The position numbers and the translations under genes are program-made. A stretch of 64,000 bases of DNA from Corynebacterium pseudopelargi (GTDB lineage Bacteria > Actinomycetota > Actinomycetes > Mycobacteriales > Mycobacteriaceae), in NCBI RefSeq assembly GCF_003814005.1, contig NZ_CP033898.1, positions 930,001-994,000 on the forward strand, given 5' to 3'. The notes below the pieces were generated by a model. The model was not told where the DNA came from and searched no databases. It saw only the letters and a list, made by a program, of their open reading frames with translations. This document shows, in pieces, positions 42,099 through 51,843 of the stretch; within the stretch, counting starts at the first letter, position 1, and every line of letters starts with the position of its first letter.

Positions 42099-42653
42099 AT
42101 GGCTTTTCCCACACCCGAAGAACTCAGCACGATACTGCAACCCATTGCCGATCGACTCCACCTCGATGTGGAAGCGGTGAAGGTGAATAAGGCAGGCAAG
42201 AAATCCTCCGTCACCGTCATGCTCGACGGTGACACCCGCCCCGATTTAGACACCCTCGAGGTAGCTTCCCAGGAAATTTCAGAGCTTTTCGACGCCGCAG
42301 AAACCGAAGGCCAGCTGAACTTCGGTGCAGGCTACACCCTGGAAGTCACCACCCCTGGGGTAGATCGCCCGCTGCAATTGCCAAGGCATTGGCGCCGCAA
42401 TCGCGGGCGGTTGGTGGCAATCACCGTGGACGGAAAGAAAGAAATCTGGCGCATCGGCGCACTCAATGAGCAAGAAAATGAGGTCGTTGTGGTGCGAAAG
42501 GTGGGAAAGAATCTCGAAATCGACACCATTGCACTAGCCAAGCACCCCGAAGCGGTGGTAGAAATTGAATTTGCCCAAGCACCAGAAGAACAGATGGCCT
42601 TGGTGCGCTACAGCTACGACGAAGCCATACAGTGGCGAGAGGACACTAAATAA
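42099..42653 (+). CDS. rimP: Ribosome maturation factor RimP
   Basis: RimP assists late assembly of the 30S subunit. The 184-residue protein has the N-terminal domain ([41 protein letters not shown]) and the C-terminal SH3-like domain ([11 protein letters not shown]). ATG 42099 is chosen over ATG 42090 because the TAGCAT box overlaps the latter and ends 7 nt before the former. The stop TAA is immediately followed by the GTG start of nusA, the classical rimP-nusA-infB order. Confidence 0.95.
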   Translation: MAFPTPEELSTILQPIADRLHLDVEAVKVNKAGKKSSVTVMLDGDTRPDLDTLEVASQEISELFDAAETEGQLNFGAGYTLEVTTPGVDRPLQLPRHWRRNRGRLVAITVDGKKEIWRIGALNEQENEVVVVRKVGKNLEIDTIALAKHPEAVVEIEFAQAPEEQMALVRYSYDEAIQWREDTK

Positions 42654-43658
42654 GTGAATATTGACATCCAGGCGCTCCGTGCGATCGAAAAGGAACATGG
42701 CATCTCTGTGCAAGAGTTGCTCATCACGATCGCGGGAGCGCTTCGTCATGCCTACCTGGAGTACAAGGAAGAAAGCGATACCAGCGGCCAACGTGCGCGC
42801 GTGGAGATCGATCAAGACACCGGCGAAGTCAGCGTGATCGTCTCCGAGCTTGACGAGGAAGGCGTGGTGACCTCGGAGTTCGACGACACCCCCTCGCACT
42901 TCGGGCGCATCGGCGCAAAGGCAGTGCGCGATACCATCTTGAGAAAACTGCGCGAAGCCACCACCTCCAAGGCCTATGACGCTTACTCCGAGTACGAAGA
43001 AACGGTCGTCTCCGGCGTGGTGCAGGCCGATGCCATTGCCAAAGAAAAGGGCATCGTGGTGGTCCACCTTGGTACCGAATTGGATGGCCAAGACGGCATC
43101 TTGATCCCCGCGGAACAAATCCCTGGTGAAAAGCTCACCCACGGCCAGCGCATCAAGGCCTATGTGGTTGGCGTGAACCGCGCACCCACCAACCTTCAGA
43201 TCAACCTCTCGCGCACCCACCCCGAGCTGGTGCGTCACCTCTTCGAGCTCGAGGTGCCAGAGGTTGCCGATGGCAGCGTCGAGATCATCTCTATTGCCCG
43301 TGAGGCAGGCCATCGCTCCAAGGTGGCGGTGCGCGGACACGCCAAGGGCTTGAACGCCAAGGGTGCTTGCATCGGGCCGCGTGGCCAGCGAGTCAACAAC
43401 ATCATGAAGGAACTCGCAGGCGAGAAGATCGACATCATCGAATATTCCGATGATCCAGCCACCTATGTTGGCAATGCGCTTGCGCCTTCTAAGGTGGTGC
43501 ACGTTGAGGTGTTAGACCCTGAGGCCCAAACGGCGCGGGTGACGGTTCCGGATTATCAACTGTCCTTGGCTATTGGTAAAGAAGGCCAAAATGCTCGCCT
43601 GGCTGCACGCCTGACGGGTTGGAAAATCGATATCCGCTCCGATAAAGACGCTGAATAA
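42654..43658 (+). CDS. nusA: Transcription termination/antitermination factor NusA
   Basis: NusA binds RNA polymerase and modulates pausing, termination and antitermination. The N-terminal polymerase-binding domain (MNIDIQALRAIEKEHGISVQELL) is followed by an S1 domain (about residues 115-180) and two KH domains (GACIGPRGQRVNNIMKELAGEKIDII and LAIGKEGQNARLAARLTGWKIDI). The actinobacterial short form lacks the C-terminal acidic repeats, so 334 residues is normal. GTG 42654 directly follows the rimP stop. Confidence 0.97.
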   Translation: MNIDIQALRAIEKEHGISVQELLITIAGALRHAYLEYKEESDTSGQRARVEIDQDTGEVSVIVSELDEEGVVTSEFDDTPSHFGRIGAKAVRDTILRKLREATTSKAYDAYSEYEETVVSGVVQADAIAKEKGIVVVHLGTELDGQDGILIPAEQIPGEKLTHGQRIKAYVVGVNRAPTNLQINLSRTHPELVRHLFELEVPEVADGSVEIISIAREAGHRSKVAVRGHAKGLNAKGACIGPRGQRVNNIMKELAGEKIDIIEYSDDPATYVGNALAPSKVVHVEVLDPEAQTARVTVPDYQLSLAIGKEGQNARLAARLTGWKIDIRSDKDAE

Positions 43659-43675
43659 ATATCTGCCAGTTTCTT

Positions 43676-43716
43676 TGGCGCTTGCCTAAGTAACCAATCA
43701 GGCAAATTCGGCGCCA
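43676..43716 (+). terminator. Hairpin downstream of nusA
   Basis: TGGCGCTTGCCT (43676-43687) pairs with AGGCAA (43700-43705) and GCGCCA (43711-43716), with a 5-nt bulge. No U-tract follows, so this is either an attenuator or an RNase processing site before ylxR-infB. TACACT (43753-43758) downstream is a possible internal promoter. Confidence 0.45.
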
Positions 43717-43853
43717 GGAAGCAGGCAGATTCGCCAAATCACAACTTTGGCGTACACTGGCCGATGGCCCTTGATTACTTCTGCCATGCCGAAAACGGCG
43801 TGGAAAGTATCAACGTGCTTGCCTAGAAGCAGCAGAAGGAAGCGCAACGAAAA

Positions 43854-44195
43854 GTGGAAAGGTGGTTTGTGCGAAAGCAGATGCCAACACACGCACATGT
43901 GCCGCAGCGCACCTGCATCGCAACGAACACCACCGCAGCTTCACATTCGCTGCTTCGCCTGAGTGCACGGCAGCACGAAGGGGTATGCCACATTCTTGCC
44001 GACCCAGCCCACAAACTCGGCGGCAGGGGAGCGTGGATTACCCCAACAATCGAGGCATTGGAACAAGCGACGCGCAGGCGAGCATTTGCCCGCGCGTTTC
44101 GGGTGTCTACACCAGTAGACACAGGTCATTTGCGAGAATATCTCGCCGCGCACACAGCGCACGACCCTGACACTGTAAGGAAGACACAACACTGA
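43854..44195 (+). CDS. YlxR family (DUF448) RNA-binding protein
   Basis: This small basic protein of up to 113 residues belongs to the YlxR/RNase P modulator family encoded between nusA and infB in many bacteria. Family features are PQRTCIAT (the RTC motif), LLRL, DPAHKLGGRGAWITPT (the GRGAW motif) and the closing RRRAFARAFR. The first GTG (43854) has AAGGAAG 11 nt upstream. GTG 43869 with GGAAAGG 6 nt upstream is equally plausible and would remove five residues. YlxR binds RNase P or acts as a nucleoid-associated regulator in some species. Confidence 0.85.
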   Translation: MERWFVRKQMPTHAHVPQRTCIATNTTAASHSLLRLSARQHEGVCHILADPAHKLGGRGAWITPTIEALEQATRRRAFARAFRVSTPVDTGHLREYLAAHTAHDPDTVRKTQH

Positions 44196-44300
44196 TGAGC
44201 ACACGATGAAGCATCAGCGATGAACGTCAACGCACACAGGTAAAGGGATCGATCAGGCTTTTTGGCCTTCGATTCCTTGCCTTAAAACCCAAGGAGAGAA

Positions 44301-47213
44301 GTGCCCGGAAAGCTACGTGTACATGAGCTAGCAAAACAGCTTGGTGTGCCCAGCAAAGAACTGCTTGCCACGCTCAAAGAGCAAGGCGAGTTCGTCAAAA
44401 CCGCATCTTCAACCATCGAACCACCGGTGATTAAGAAGATGAAGGCCTACTACGAGTCCAAGGCCGATGCTGGCGAGCAGGCAGAAAAGCCCGCCGCAAA
44501 ACCGGCAAAGAAGGCTGCTGCCCAAAGCCCAGCAGACCAAGCCAAGGCTGCAAAGAAGCCGGCTGCAAAGCCCGGCCCCGCAGCAAAAGCCGCACCCAAA
44601 CCAGGTGCCGCAAGCCCCGCGCAAGCAGCGAAGGCAGCCAAGCCTGCCGCTGCAAAGCCGGCGGCAAAGAAGCCCGCTGCGCCTGCAGCACAACCCGCAG
44701 CAGCAAAGCCTGCTGCCAAGAATGCACCCAAACCAGGTGCAGCAACCCCCGCGCAGGCCAAGCCCGCTGCCAAGACCTCTCAGGCAAAGCCTGGCGAGCA
44801 AGCAGCCAAGCCGGCCACGCCAGCGACGACGCCTGCATCCATGCCGCGCCCCCAAGCCAAGCCAGGCCCCAAGCCTGGTGGCCGTGCGCCGCGCGTAGCC
44901 AATAACCCCTTCTCCACCGGCGGTGGAGAGCGCCCGGCTCCTCGTCCCGGCGGCGGCCCACGTCCTGGCGGCCAACCCCGACCCGGTGGCGGCCCACGTC
45001 CCGGTGGTCGTGGCGGCCAGCAAGATCGCGCGCCTCGTCCCGGTGGCGGTCGCGGTGGCGCTCAGCGCCAGGGTGGCCAGCGCAGTGGTGGCCAAGGTGG
45101 CCAGGAACGCCAGGGTGGCGGACGCCGTCCAACCCCGGCAATGATGCCTACCCATCCGAATCCCGCTCAGATGCCCACCCGTGCATCCGGTGGCGGCAAC
45201 CGTGGCGGACGTCCCGGTGGCGGCCCCGGTGGTCCGGGCGGTCCCGGTGGTTTCCGCGGTGGCGGAGGCGGCCGTGGTGGACGTCGCGGCGGTACCGCAG
45301 GTGCGTTCGGACGCCCAGGTGGCGCTCCACGCAAGGGTCGTAAGTCGAAGCGTCAGAAGCGCAACGAGTACGAATCCATGCAGGCACCCAATGTCATCGG
45401 CGGCGTGCGCCTGCCCGATGGCGGCGGCGCAACCGTGCGTTTGGCTCGCGGTGCATCCCTTTCGGACTTCGCAGAAAAGATCAATGCCGATGCGGCAGCA
45501 TTGGTGCAGGCACTGTTCAACCTCGGCGAGATGGTCACCGCGACCGCCTCGGTGAGCGAAGAAACCCTGCAGTTGCTGGGCGAAGAAATGAACTACAAGG
45601 TTCAGGTCGTTTCCCCAGAGGACGAAGACCGCGAGCTGCTTGAGTCCTTCGACCTGCAATTCGGTGAGGATGAAGGCGATGAAGAAGACCTCGCCCAGCG
45701 TCCGCCAGTGGTGACCGTGATGGGTCACGTCGACCACGGTAAGACCCGACTGCTCGACTCGATCCGTAAGGCCAACGTCCGCGAGGGCGAAGCCGGCGGT
45801 ATTACCCAGGGCATTGGTGCCTACCAGGTCAACGTGGAACTCAACGGCGAAGATCGTCGCGTTACCTTCCTGGATACCCCAGGTCACGAGGCCTTTACCG
45901 CCATGCGTGCCCGTGGTGCTAAAGCCACCGACATTGCAGTGCTGGTTGTGGCTGCCGACGACGGCGTTATGCCGCAGACGGTGGAAGCAATCAACCACGC
46001 CAAGGCCGCCGACGTGCCAGTTGTGGTTGCAGTAAACAAGATCGATAAGGAAGGCGCGAACCCGGACAAGATCCGCGGCCAGCTCACCGAATACGGTCTG
46101 GTGCCCGAAGAATACGGTGGCGACACCATGTTCGTGGACATCTCTGCAAAGCAAGGCCTGCACATCGACGAGCTGCTCGAGGCTGTGCTGCTGACGGCAG
46201 ATGCCTCCCTGGATCTGCGCGCAAACCCGGACATGGACGCTCAAGGTGTAGCCATCGAAGCGCACCTCGACCGCGGCCGTGGCCCTGTGGCAACGGTGAT
46301 CGTTCACCGCGGTACCTTGCGCGTGGGTGACTCTGTGGTGGCAGGCGATGCCTATGGTCGCGTGCGCCGCATGGTTGATGAGCACGGCAATGACGTGGAC
46401 GAGGCTGGGCCTTCCCGCCCCGTGCAGATGCAAGGCCTCAACGGTGTGCCTGGTGCCGGCGATAACCTGCTCGTGGTTGAAGACGACCGCGTGGCACGTC
46501 AGATTGCCAACCAGCGCAATGCCCGCAAGCGCAATGCACTGGCTGCGAAGTCCCGCAAGCGCGTGTCCTTGGAAGACCTGGATTCGGTGCTCAAGGAAAC
46601 CTCCACGCTCAACCTCATTCTCAAGGGCGACAACGCCGGTTCCGTGGAAGCACTGGAAGAGGCGCTGCTCAAGATCGAGGTGGACGACGAGGTACAGCTC
46701 AACATCATCGACCGTGGCGTTGGTGCCGTAACCCAAACCAACGTCACCTTGGCTGCCGCATCCGACGCCGTGATCGTTGCCTTCAACGTTCGCGCTGAAG
46801 GCAAGGCCACCGAGGAAGCCAACGCCGAGGGCGTGGATATCCGCTACTACACGGTGATCTACCGCGCTATCGAGGAGATCGAGCAGGCTCTCAAGGGCAT
46901 GCTCAAGCCGGTGTACGAGGAAAAGGAAATCGGCCGCGCCGAAATCCGCGCCATCTTCAAGGCTTCTGCCGTGGGTCTTATCGCAGGTTGTATGGTCGAG
47001 TCCGGCAAGGTGCGTCGCAATGCACAGGTTCGCCTGCTGCGCGATGGTGCCGTGGTGGCCGACAACGCCAAGATCGAGTCCTTGCGTCGTGAAAAAGACG
47101 ACGTTACCGAAGTGGCTGCAGGCTACGAATGCGGTATGGTGCTGTCGTACCCGGATATCCAGGTCGACGACATCATCGAGGTCTTCGAAATGGTAGAAGT
47201 TCCGCGCGACTAA
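44301..47213 (+). CDS. infB: Translation initiation factor IF-2
   Basis: IF-2 is a GTPase that brings fMet-tRNA to the ribosome. The 970-residue protein begins with an IF2_N helix bundle ([19 protein letters not shown]). Residues 50-180 are a long Ala/Lys/Pro-rich stretch and residues 190-345 a Gly/Arg/Pro-rich stretch, both probably disordered. The conserved core follows from about 370: G1 GHVDHGKT, G3 DTPGHEAF, G4 NKID, and domains II-IV to the end. It starts at GTG 44301 with AAGGAG upstream. A strong terminator at 47293-47338 separates it from rbfA. Confidence 0.98.
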   Translation: MPGKLRVHELAKQLGVPSKELLATLKEQGEFVKTASSTIEPPVIKKMKAYYESKADAGEQAEKPAAKPAKKAAAQSPADQAKAAKKPAAKPGPAAKAAPKPGAASPAQAAKAAKPAAAKPAAKKPAAPAAQPAAAKPAAKNAPKPGAATPAQAKPAAKTSQAKPGEQAAKPATPATTPASMPRPQAKPGPKPGGRAPRVANNPFSTGGGERPAPRPGGGPRPGGQPRPGGGPRPGGRGGQQDRAPRPGGGRGGAQRQGGQRSGGQGGQERQGGGRRPTPAMMPTHPNPAQMPTRASGGGNRGGRPGGGPGGPGGPGGFRGGGGGRGGRRGGTAGAFGRPGGAPRKGRKSKRQKRNEYESMQAPNVIGGVRLPDGGGATVRLARGASLSDFAEKINADAAALVQALFNLGEMVTATASVSEETLQLLGEEMNYKVQVVSPEDEDRELLESFDLQFGEDEGDEEDLAQRPPVVTVMGHVDHGKTRLLDSIRKANVREGEAGGITQGIGAYQVNVELNGEDRRVTFLDTPGHEAFTAMRARGAKATDIAVLVVAADDGVMPQTVEAINHAKAADVPVVVAVNKIDKEGANPDKIRGQLTEYGLVPEEYGGDTMFVDISAKQGLHIDELLEAVLLTADASLDLRANPDMDAQGVAIEAHLDRGRGPVATVIVHRGTLRVGDSVVAGDAYGRVRRMVDEHGNDVDEAGPSRPVQMQGLNGVPGAGDNLLVVEDDRVARQIANQRNARKRNALAAKSRKRVSLEDLDSVLKETSTLNLILKGDNAGSVEALEEALLKIEVDDEVQLNIIDRGVGAVTQTNVTLAAASDAVIVAFNVRAEGKATEEANAEGVDIRYYTVIYRAIEEIEQALKGMLKPVYEEKEIGRAEIRAIFKASAVGLIAGCMVESGKVRRNAQVRLLRDGAVVADNAKIESLRREKDDVTEVAAGYECGMVLSYPDIQVDDIIEVFEMVEVPRD

Positions 47214-47246
47214 TCCTCGTGCGGGGCATCCCGCCTGCTTAGGCTA

Positions 47247-47270
47247 AAGCGCCTTCGGGCTTGGGCGCTT
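47247..47270 (+). terminator. Hairpin after infB
   Basis: A 7-bp stem pairs AAGCGCC (47247-47253) with GGCGCTT (47264-47270), followed by AAAACAAG. Confidence 0.45.
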
Positions 47271-47292
47271 AAAACAAGCACCGAGCCCACTG

Positions 47293-47338
47293 CCCGCCCC
47301 CGTGGACGTCGAAAAGCGACGCTACGGGGGCGGGTTTT
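47293..47338 (+). terminator. Strong terminator between infB and rbfA
   Basis: CCCGCCCCCGT (47293-47303) pairs with ACGGGGGCGGG (47324-47334), with a further GACGTC-type stem in the loop, and TTTTC follows. Confidence 0.88.
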
Positions 47339-47417
47339 CACCCCCACATCGTGGCAGAGCAGTCCGCGATAGATTGGGGGATAAAGAATCAAGCACAACA
47401 AAGCGAAGGAGCACACC

Positions 47418-47852
47418 GTGGCAGACCACGCCCGCGCAGCCCGCATGGCCAAGCGCATCCAAACCATCGTGGCAACCGCCATCGAACGCGAGATCAAAGA
47501 CCGTCGCCTCGAATTGGTTACCATCACCGACGCCCGCGTCACCGGTGACCTGCACGACGCCACGGTGTTTTATACCGTCCGCGGTCGCACCTTGGAAGAA
47601 GCCCCAGATCATGAGCAAGCCGCTGCCGCGTTGGAAAAGGTCCGCGGTACCTTGCGCAGGATCGTCGGCGAGCAACTCTCGGTACGCTTTACCCCTACGT
47701 TGAACTTTGAGCTAGATACCGTGCCCGAGGCATCGGCCCACATGGAGGCGATGTTGGCACGCGCACGCCAGCGCGACGAGGAGCTGCGAAAGTTGCGCGA
47801 AAACGCCAAGCCTGCCGGCGACGCGAATCCCTATAAGCATGCAGAAGACTAG
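47418..47852 (+). CDS. rbfA: Ribosome-binding factor A
   Basis: RbfA is a KH-fold protein needed for maturation of the 16S 5' end and cold adaptation. The 144-residue sequence shows [41 protein letters not shown] and [12 protein letters not shown]. Start GTG 47418 with GAAGGAG 6 nt upstream. It overlaps the following DHH gene by 14 nt. Two hairpins lie between infB and rbfA, so it probably has its own promoter. Confidence 0.96.
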   Translation: MADHARAARMAKRIQTIVATAIEREIKDRRLELVTITDARVTGDLHDATVFYTVRGRTLEEAPDHEQAAAALEKVRGTLRRIVGEQLSVRFTPTLNFELDTVPEASAHMEAMLARARQRDEELRKLRENAKPAGDANPYKHAED

Positions 47853-48843
47853 GCAGCCCTGGCGCGATCTTCACCCCAGCGGAGCCGATTACATTGCGGC
47901 CACGCGCAAACTAAAAAAGGCCAAAACCGTCTGCGTTGTGGGGCATAAAAACCCCGACGCCGATGCAATTGGCAGTGTGTGCGCCATGCTGGGGGCGATC
48001 GAGCAATTGGGCAACACCGGTGTTGGGGTGATCGGCCAGCGCGATGCGATTGACCCAGCGTTATTGCATATCCCCGGCGCCCAGGAGATCCGCTGCGTGG
48101 ATACCTTGCCTGAGTGCGACTTGATCGTGGTGGTCGACTGCGGTGGATTGGGCCGCACCGGCACCTTGCAGCCCGAGGTGATTGCCGATCCCTCGCGGGT
48201 GATTCTGGTGGATCACCATGCCTCGAACCGTGGTTTCGCCGGGATCAATCTGCTGGACTATGCGGCCGAATCTACCACCACGGTGTTAAGGGAGTGGTTT
48301 CGCTACCTCGGCGTGGATATCACCGATGCGATGGCGCATGCGCTCTACGCCGGCTTAGCCACCGATACCGGAGGTTTTCGCTGGGGTCGGCCGCAGATGC
48401 ACGAATTTGCCCAGGAGCTCGTGGCTCATAACCTCGATATCCGAACGATTAGCAAGCAGCTTTTCGACGGCGGCTCTGTGGCCGATCTGCAAATGCTCGG
48501 CACCGTGTTGGCCGATTTAAGGGTGGAACACGCAGGCCCTTGGACGGTGTTAATCGCCTTGGCAAGCAACGATCGCATCGCAGGCCACTCGCTTGGGGCG
48601 GTGGATAAAATTGCCGATACGATCCGCGGGATGAGCGAAGCCCAAATCATCGTGGTGCCCAAAGAATTCCAGCCCGGAGATTGGGCAGTATCCCTGCGCA
48701 GTGATGTGGTAGACGTATCCATGCTCGCCCGCACCCTCGGCGGTGGCGGCCATGTGCGCGCCGCAGGATTTTCCACCTTCGGCACCGCAGAGCACGTTCT
48801 AGCAGAGGTGCTCAACGCCATCGCGCATTTCCCGCAGGCTTGA
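47839..48843 (+). CDS. DHH/DHHA1 phosphoesterase, NrnA-like (nanoRNase/pAp phosphatase)
   Basis: This cytosolic Mn-dependent phosphoesterase of 334 residues probably degrades oligoribonucleotides and 3'-phosphoadenosine 5'-phosphate. The DHH domain has [20 protein letters not shown] and LVDHHASN (the DHH motif), with [13 protein letters not shown]. The C-terminal DHHA1 domain ends [15 protein letters not shown] 47839 overlaps rbfA by 14 nt, and the MATE gene follows immediately. In mycobacteria the equivalent gene also lies beside rbfA. Confidence 0.92.
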   Translation: MQKTRQPWRDLHPSGADYIAATRKLKKAKTVCVVGHKNPDADAIGSVCAMLGAIEQLGNTGVGVIGQRDAIDPALLHIPGAQEIRCVDTLPECDLIVVVDCGGLGRTGTLQPEVIADPSRVILVDHHASNRGFAGINLLDYAAESTTTVLREWFRYLGVDITDAMAHALYAGLATDTGGFRWGRPQMHEFAQELVAHNLDIRTISKQLFDGGSVADLQMLGTVLADLRVEHAGPWTVLIALASNDRIAGHSLGAVDKIADTIRGMSEAQIIVVPKEFQPGDWAVSLRSDVVDVSMLARTLGGGGHVRAAGFSTFGTAEHVLAEVLNAIAHFPQA

Positions 48844-48911
48844 TCCCTGAAGTTTTGCCCAATTGCTGCAATAGCCCCACCGACTCAAGGAAGGCATCCC
48901 GGTTTAGGCTA

Positions 48912-50219
48912 GTGACCTCTCAAACCCATATCCCCGAAGTGAATGCCCGCACCATTTTTGGGCTCGCCCTGCCCGCGCTCGGTGTATTGGCTGCCACGCC
49001 GCTGTATCTGCTGCTTGATACCGCGGTGGTGGGAAGGCTTGGCACGGTGGCGCTTGCTGCCCTTGGTGCCGGCACCACCTTGTATTCGATGGTCACCACC
49101 CAGCTCACCTTCCTTTCTTATGGCACCACGGCGCGTTCGGCACGCAAATATGGCGCTGGTGATGAACAAGGCGCCATTGCAGAAGGCGTGCAAGCCACCT
49201 GGCTTGCCATCATCGTTGGTGCGCTGCTGTGGGCAGCGATGTTTTTCGGTTCACCCTGGTTTAGCCTCTGGCTGGCAAATAACCCAGACGTAGCTGCCAC
49301 CGCCACCTCCTGGTTAAAAGTGACCTCTTTTGGCATTCCATTGATCTTGATGGTGATGGCCGGCAATGGGTGGTTAAGAGGTATTCAAAACACCCGCCTG
49401 CCGTTGTTATTTACCCTCGCAGGCGTGATCCCGGGGGCGATACTCGTGCCCGTGCTGGTGCACCGCTTCGGGGTGGTGGGTTCCGCCTGGGCGAACTTAA
49501 TCGGCACGATCATCACCACCGCCTGTTTTGTTGCCTACCTCATGCACCGTCACCGGGGTAGCTACGCACCGCAACCCAAGGTGATGCTGCGCCAATTGGT
49601 GTTAGGCCGCGATCTGATTTTGCGTTCTTTAAGCTTCCAGGTGGCCTTTTTATCCGCAGCAAGTGTGGCCGCGCGCTTCGGCGCAGATTCGCTGGCAGCC
49701 CACCAAGTGCTGCTGCAATTGTGGAACTTCCTCTCCCTGGTGCTCGATTCCCTCGCCATTGCTGCACAGGCCTTAACTGGGGCCGCACTGGGGGCAGGCA
49801 GCGTGGCAATCGCCAGGGCCACAGGTACTAAACTCTTGGCGTATTCCAGTGCGTTTTCGTTCGTACTTGCTGCCATCTTCGCCATTGGCCATGCTCGCAT
49901 TCCGCGCATCTTTACCCACTCCGCCCCGGTGCTTGAAAGCATGCAGGGTCCGTGGTGGCAATTGGTGTTGCTGATCTTGCTCGGCGGTGTGGTCTTTGCA
50001 CTCGATGGCGTGTTACTCGGCGCCTCCGACGCGGCCTTTTTAAGAACCGCCTCCATCGCCTCGGTGGTGCTAGGTTTCCTCCCAGCCGTGTGGCTTTCTT
50101 TGTGGCTTGATGGTGGCCTTGTTGGTGTTTGGTGGGGCATCGTGGCCTTCATCGCCATCCGCATGGTGGCAGGCATCTGGCGTTTTCGTTCGATGCGCTG
50201 GGCAACGCTTGGCCAATAA
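48912..50219 (+). CDS. MATE-family efflux transporter (DinF-like)
   Basis: This integral membrane antiporter of 435 residues has about twelve hydrophobic segments. The N-terminal FGLALPALGVLAATPLYLLLDTAVVGRLG block is typical of DinF-type MATE proteins, and GNGWLRGIQNTRLPL forms the central loop. GTG 48912 matches the usual start of relatives. The open frame reaches TTG 48840, overlapping the DHH stop, but the extra residues are not family-like. It belongs to the rbfA-DHH operon by position. Substrate unknown. Confidence 0.88.
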   Translation: MTSQTHIPEVNARTIFGLALPALGVLAATPLYLLLDTAVVGRLGTVALAALGAGTTLYSMVTTQLTFLSYGTTARSARKYGAGDEQGAIAEGVQATWLAIIVGALLWAAMFFGSPWFSLWLANNPDVAATATSWLKVTSFGIPLILMVMAGNGWLRGIQNTRLPLLFTLAGVIPGAILVPVLVHRFGVVGSAWANLIGTIITTACFVAYLMHRHRGSYAPQPKVMLRQLVLGRDLILRSLSFQVAFLSAASVAARFGADSLAAHQVLLQLWNFLSLVLDSLAIAAQALTGAALGAGSVAIARATGTKLLAYSSAFSFVLAAIFAIGHARIPRIFTHSAPVLESMQGPWWQLVLLILLGGVVFALDGVLLGASDAAFLRTASIASVVLGFLPAVWLSLWLDGGLVGVWWGIVAFIAIRMVAGIWRFRSMRWATLGQ

Positions 50220-50354
50220 CCTCCCACCAGCAAGCCCTAGCGCCGATCACGGCTCGCGCCTGCACCCCAAGGACCAGGTGCGGTCTAACCCTGGACGGCT
50301 TTGGGCTAGCATGAAACCTCGAAGGGCAGTCGTGGATGCAAGGAAGGTGCCGCC

Positions 50355-51161
50355 GTGGTGAAAACACTTTGGGCTGTATCTGATCTGCACACCTCAGTGG
50401 CCGCTAATGCCGAGATGCTCGATAGGGTGCAGCCCACCAACCCTGGAGACTGGTTGTTGGTCGCCGGCGATGTGGCCGAAAAGACCGAGACAGTCTTAGC
50501 AACCCTGGCTACGCTGCGCCAGCGTTTCCACACCGTTGTGTGGTCTCCCGGCAACCACGAGCTGTTTAGCCAAGGCGGCGCGCAGGCTCAGGGAAGAGAA
50601 AAATACGAAGAGCTTGTCCGAGGCTGCAGAGAACTCGGGGTGCTTACCCCAGAAGATCCCTTCGCGCGCTTTGGCGATGTGACAGTGGTTCCACTTTTTA
50701 CCTTGTACGACTACTCCCTGCGCCCCCAAGGCACCACGGTGGAACAAGCCTTGCAATCAGCCAAACGCAAGGAAGTGATGCTTTCCGATGAGCTGTTCAT
50801 CGCGCCGTTTGTTGATATCCGCGGCTGGTGCTGGGAGCGGCTTTCTTATTCGGTCAATAGAGTAGGCCGCGTTGAAGGTCCCACGGTGCTGATGAACCAC
50901 TGGCCTTTAGAGCCCCAACTGACCCAGGCTCTTGGTGTGCCAGAGATGGCCATGTGGTGCGGCACCAAACACACCAAAGGTTGGGCAGAGCGCTACCAGG
51001 CCCGCGCAGTGGTGTACGGGCACCTCCACCTTCCAGGTCGCAGCACTATCGCCGGTGTGCCACATATCGAGGCCTCACTGGGCTACCCAAAGCAGTGGCG
51101 AAACACCTTAGATTCGCGCTCATGGCCGGTAGCAGTGTTGGAGGTGCCCGATGGTGCTTGA
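50355..51161 (+). CDS. Calcineurin-like metallophosphoesterase
   Basis: This 268-residue cytosolic metallophosphoesterase shows the standard motifs in order: SDLH, VAGDVAE, SPGNHE, MNHW and YGHLH. The enzymatic substrate is unknown. GTG 50355 has AAGGAAGG about 9 nt upstream. Its 3' end overlaps the phosphopantetheinyl transferase gene by 11 nt. In mycobacteria the corresponding gene is also coupled to pptT and encodes an amidohydrolase (PptH) that reverses PptT action, so the same role is a good guess here. Confidence 0.88.
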   Translation: MVKTLWAVSDLHTSVAANAEMLDRVQPTNPGDWLLVAGDVAEKTETVLATLATLRQRFHTVVWSPGNHELFSQGGAQAQGREKYEELVRGCRELGVLTPEDPFARFGDVTVVPLFTLYDYSLRPQGTTVEQALQSAKRKEVMLSDELFIAPFVDIRGWCWERLSYSVNRVGRVEGPTVLMNHWPLEPQLTQALGVPEMAMWCGTKHTKGWAERYQARAVVYGHLHLPGRSTIAGVPHIEASLGYPKQWRNTLDSRSWPVAVLEVPDGA

Positions 51162-51816
51162 CCCATCGCTTTTTCCAGCATCGGCGCGCTTTAGTTCCTT
51201 AGTGGTTGAAAAAGACGGCCACAATCTTGAGCACTTTGAGCGCCTGCACCCCTTGGAAAGGATTTTGGTGGCGCACTCCGTGGATGCGCGCAAGGCAGAA
51301 TTCGGTGATGCGCGCTGGTGCGCCCATGATGCACTCGCGCAACTCGGAAGAGATAGCGGCGAGCCCATTTTGCGCGGTGAGCGCGGCATGCCCATTTGGC
51401 CTGCGGCAGTCAGCGGATCATTAACGCATACCGAAGGCTTCCGGGCTGCTGTGGTAGCGCCAAGGTTGATTGTGCGCTCCATGGGCCTTGATGCAGAGCC
51501 AGCAGAACCGCTCCCGGATGGTTTGATCGACTCAATTTCTAGGCCGGGGGAGCGCCGCCAATTAAGCAACTTAGAAGACGCAGGCATTCACTGCGCTGAT
51601 CGCCTGCTGTTTTGTGCAAAAGAGGCCACCTATAAGGCCTGGTTCCCGCTGACCCACCGGTGGCTTGGTTTTGATCAAGCAGAAATTGATATACGTCCAG
51701 ATGGCACCTTCGTGTCATATCTCTTGGTGCGGCCAACACCGGTGCCGTTTATTGAAGGCAAGTGGAAGATGAGCGATCACTACGTGGTGGCAGCAACCGC
51801 AGTGACCAGTGCTTAA
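51151..51816 (+). CDS. pptT: 4'-phosphopantetheinyl transferase, PptT type
   Basis: The enzyme activates carrier proteins of fatty-acid, polyketide and siderophore synthases with the CoA phosphopantetheine arm. In Corynebacteriales this is needed for mycolate-type lipid synthesis. The 221-residue protein has SMGLDAEP (metal-binding Asp) and FCAKEATYKAW (the (W/F)xxKEAxxK motif), plus the N-terminal LHPLER and SGSLTHTEGF blocks of the EntD/PptT group. It starts at ATG 51151 inside the end of the metallophosphoesterase gene, which indicates coupling. Confidence 0.93.
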   Translation: MVLDPSLFPASARFSSLVVEKDGHNLEHFERLHPLERILVAHSVDARKAEFGDARWCAHDALAQLGRDSGEPILRGERGMPIWPAAVSGSLTHTEGFRAAVVAPRLIVRSMGLDAEPAEPLPDGLIDSISRPGERRQLSNLEDAGIHCADRLLFCAKEATYKAWFPLTHRWLGFDQAEIDIRPDGTFVSYLLVRPTPVPFIEGKWKMSDHYVVAATAVTSA

Positions 51817-51843
51817 ATCTTCAGTGATGCCACTGCCACGGTG

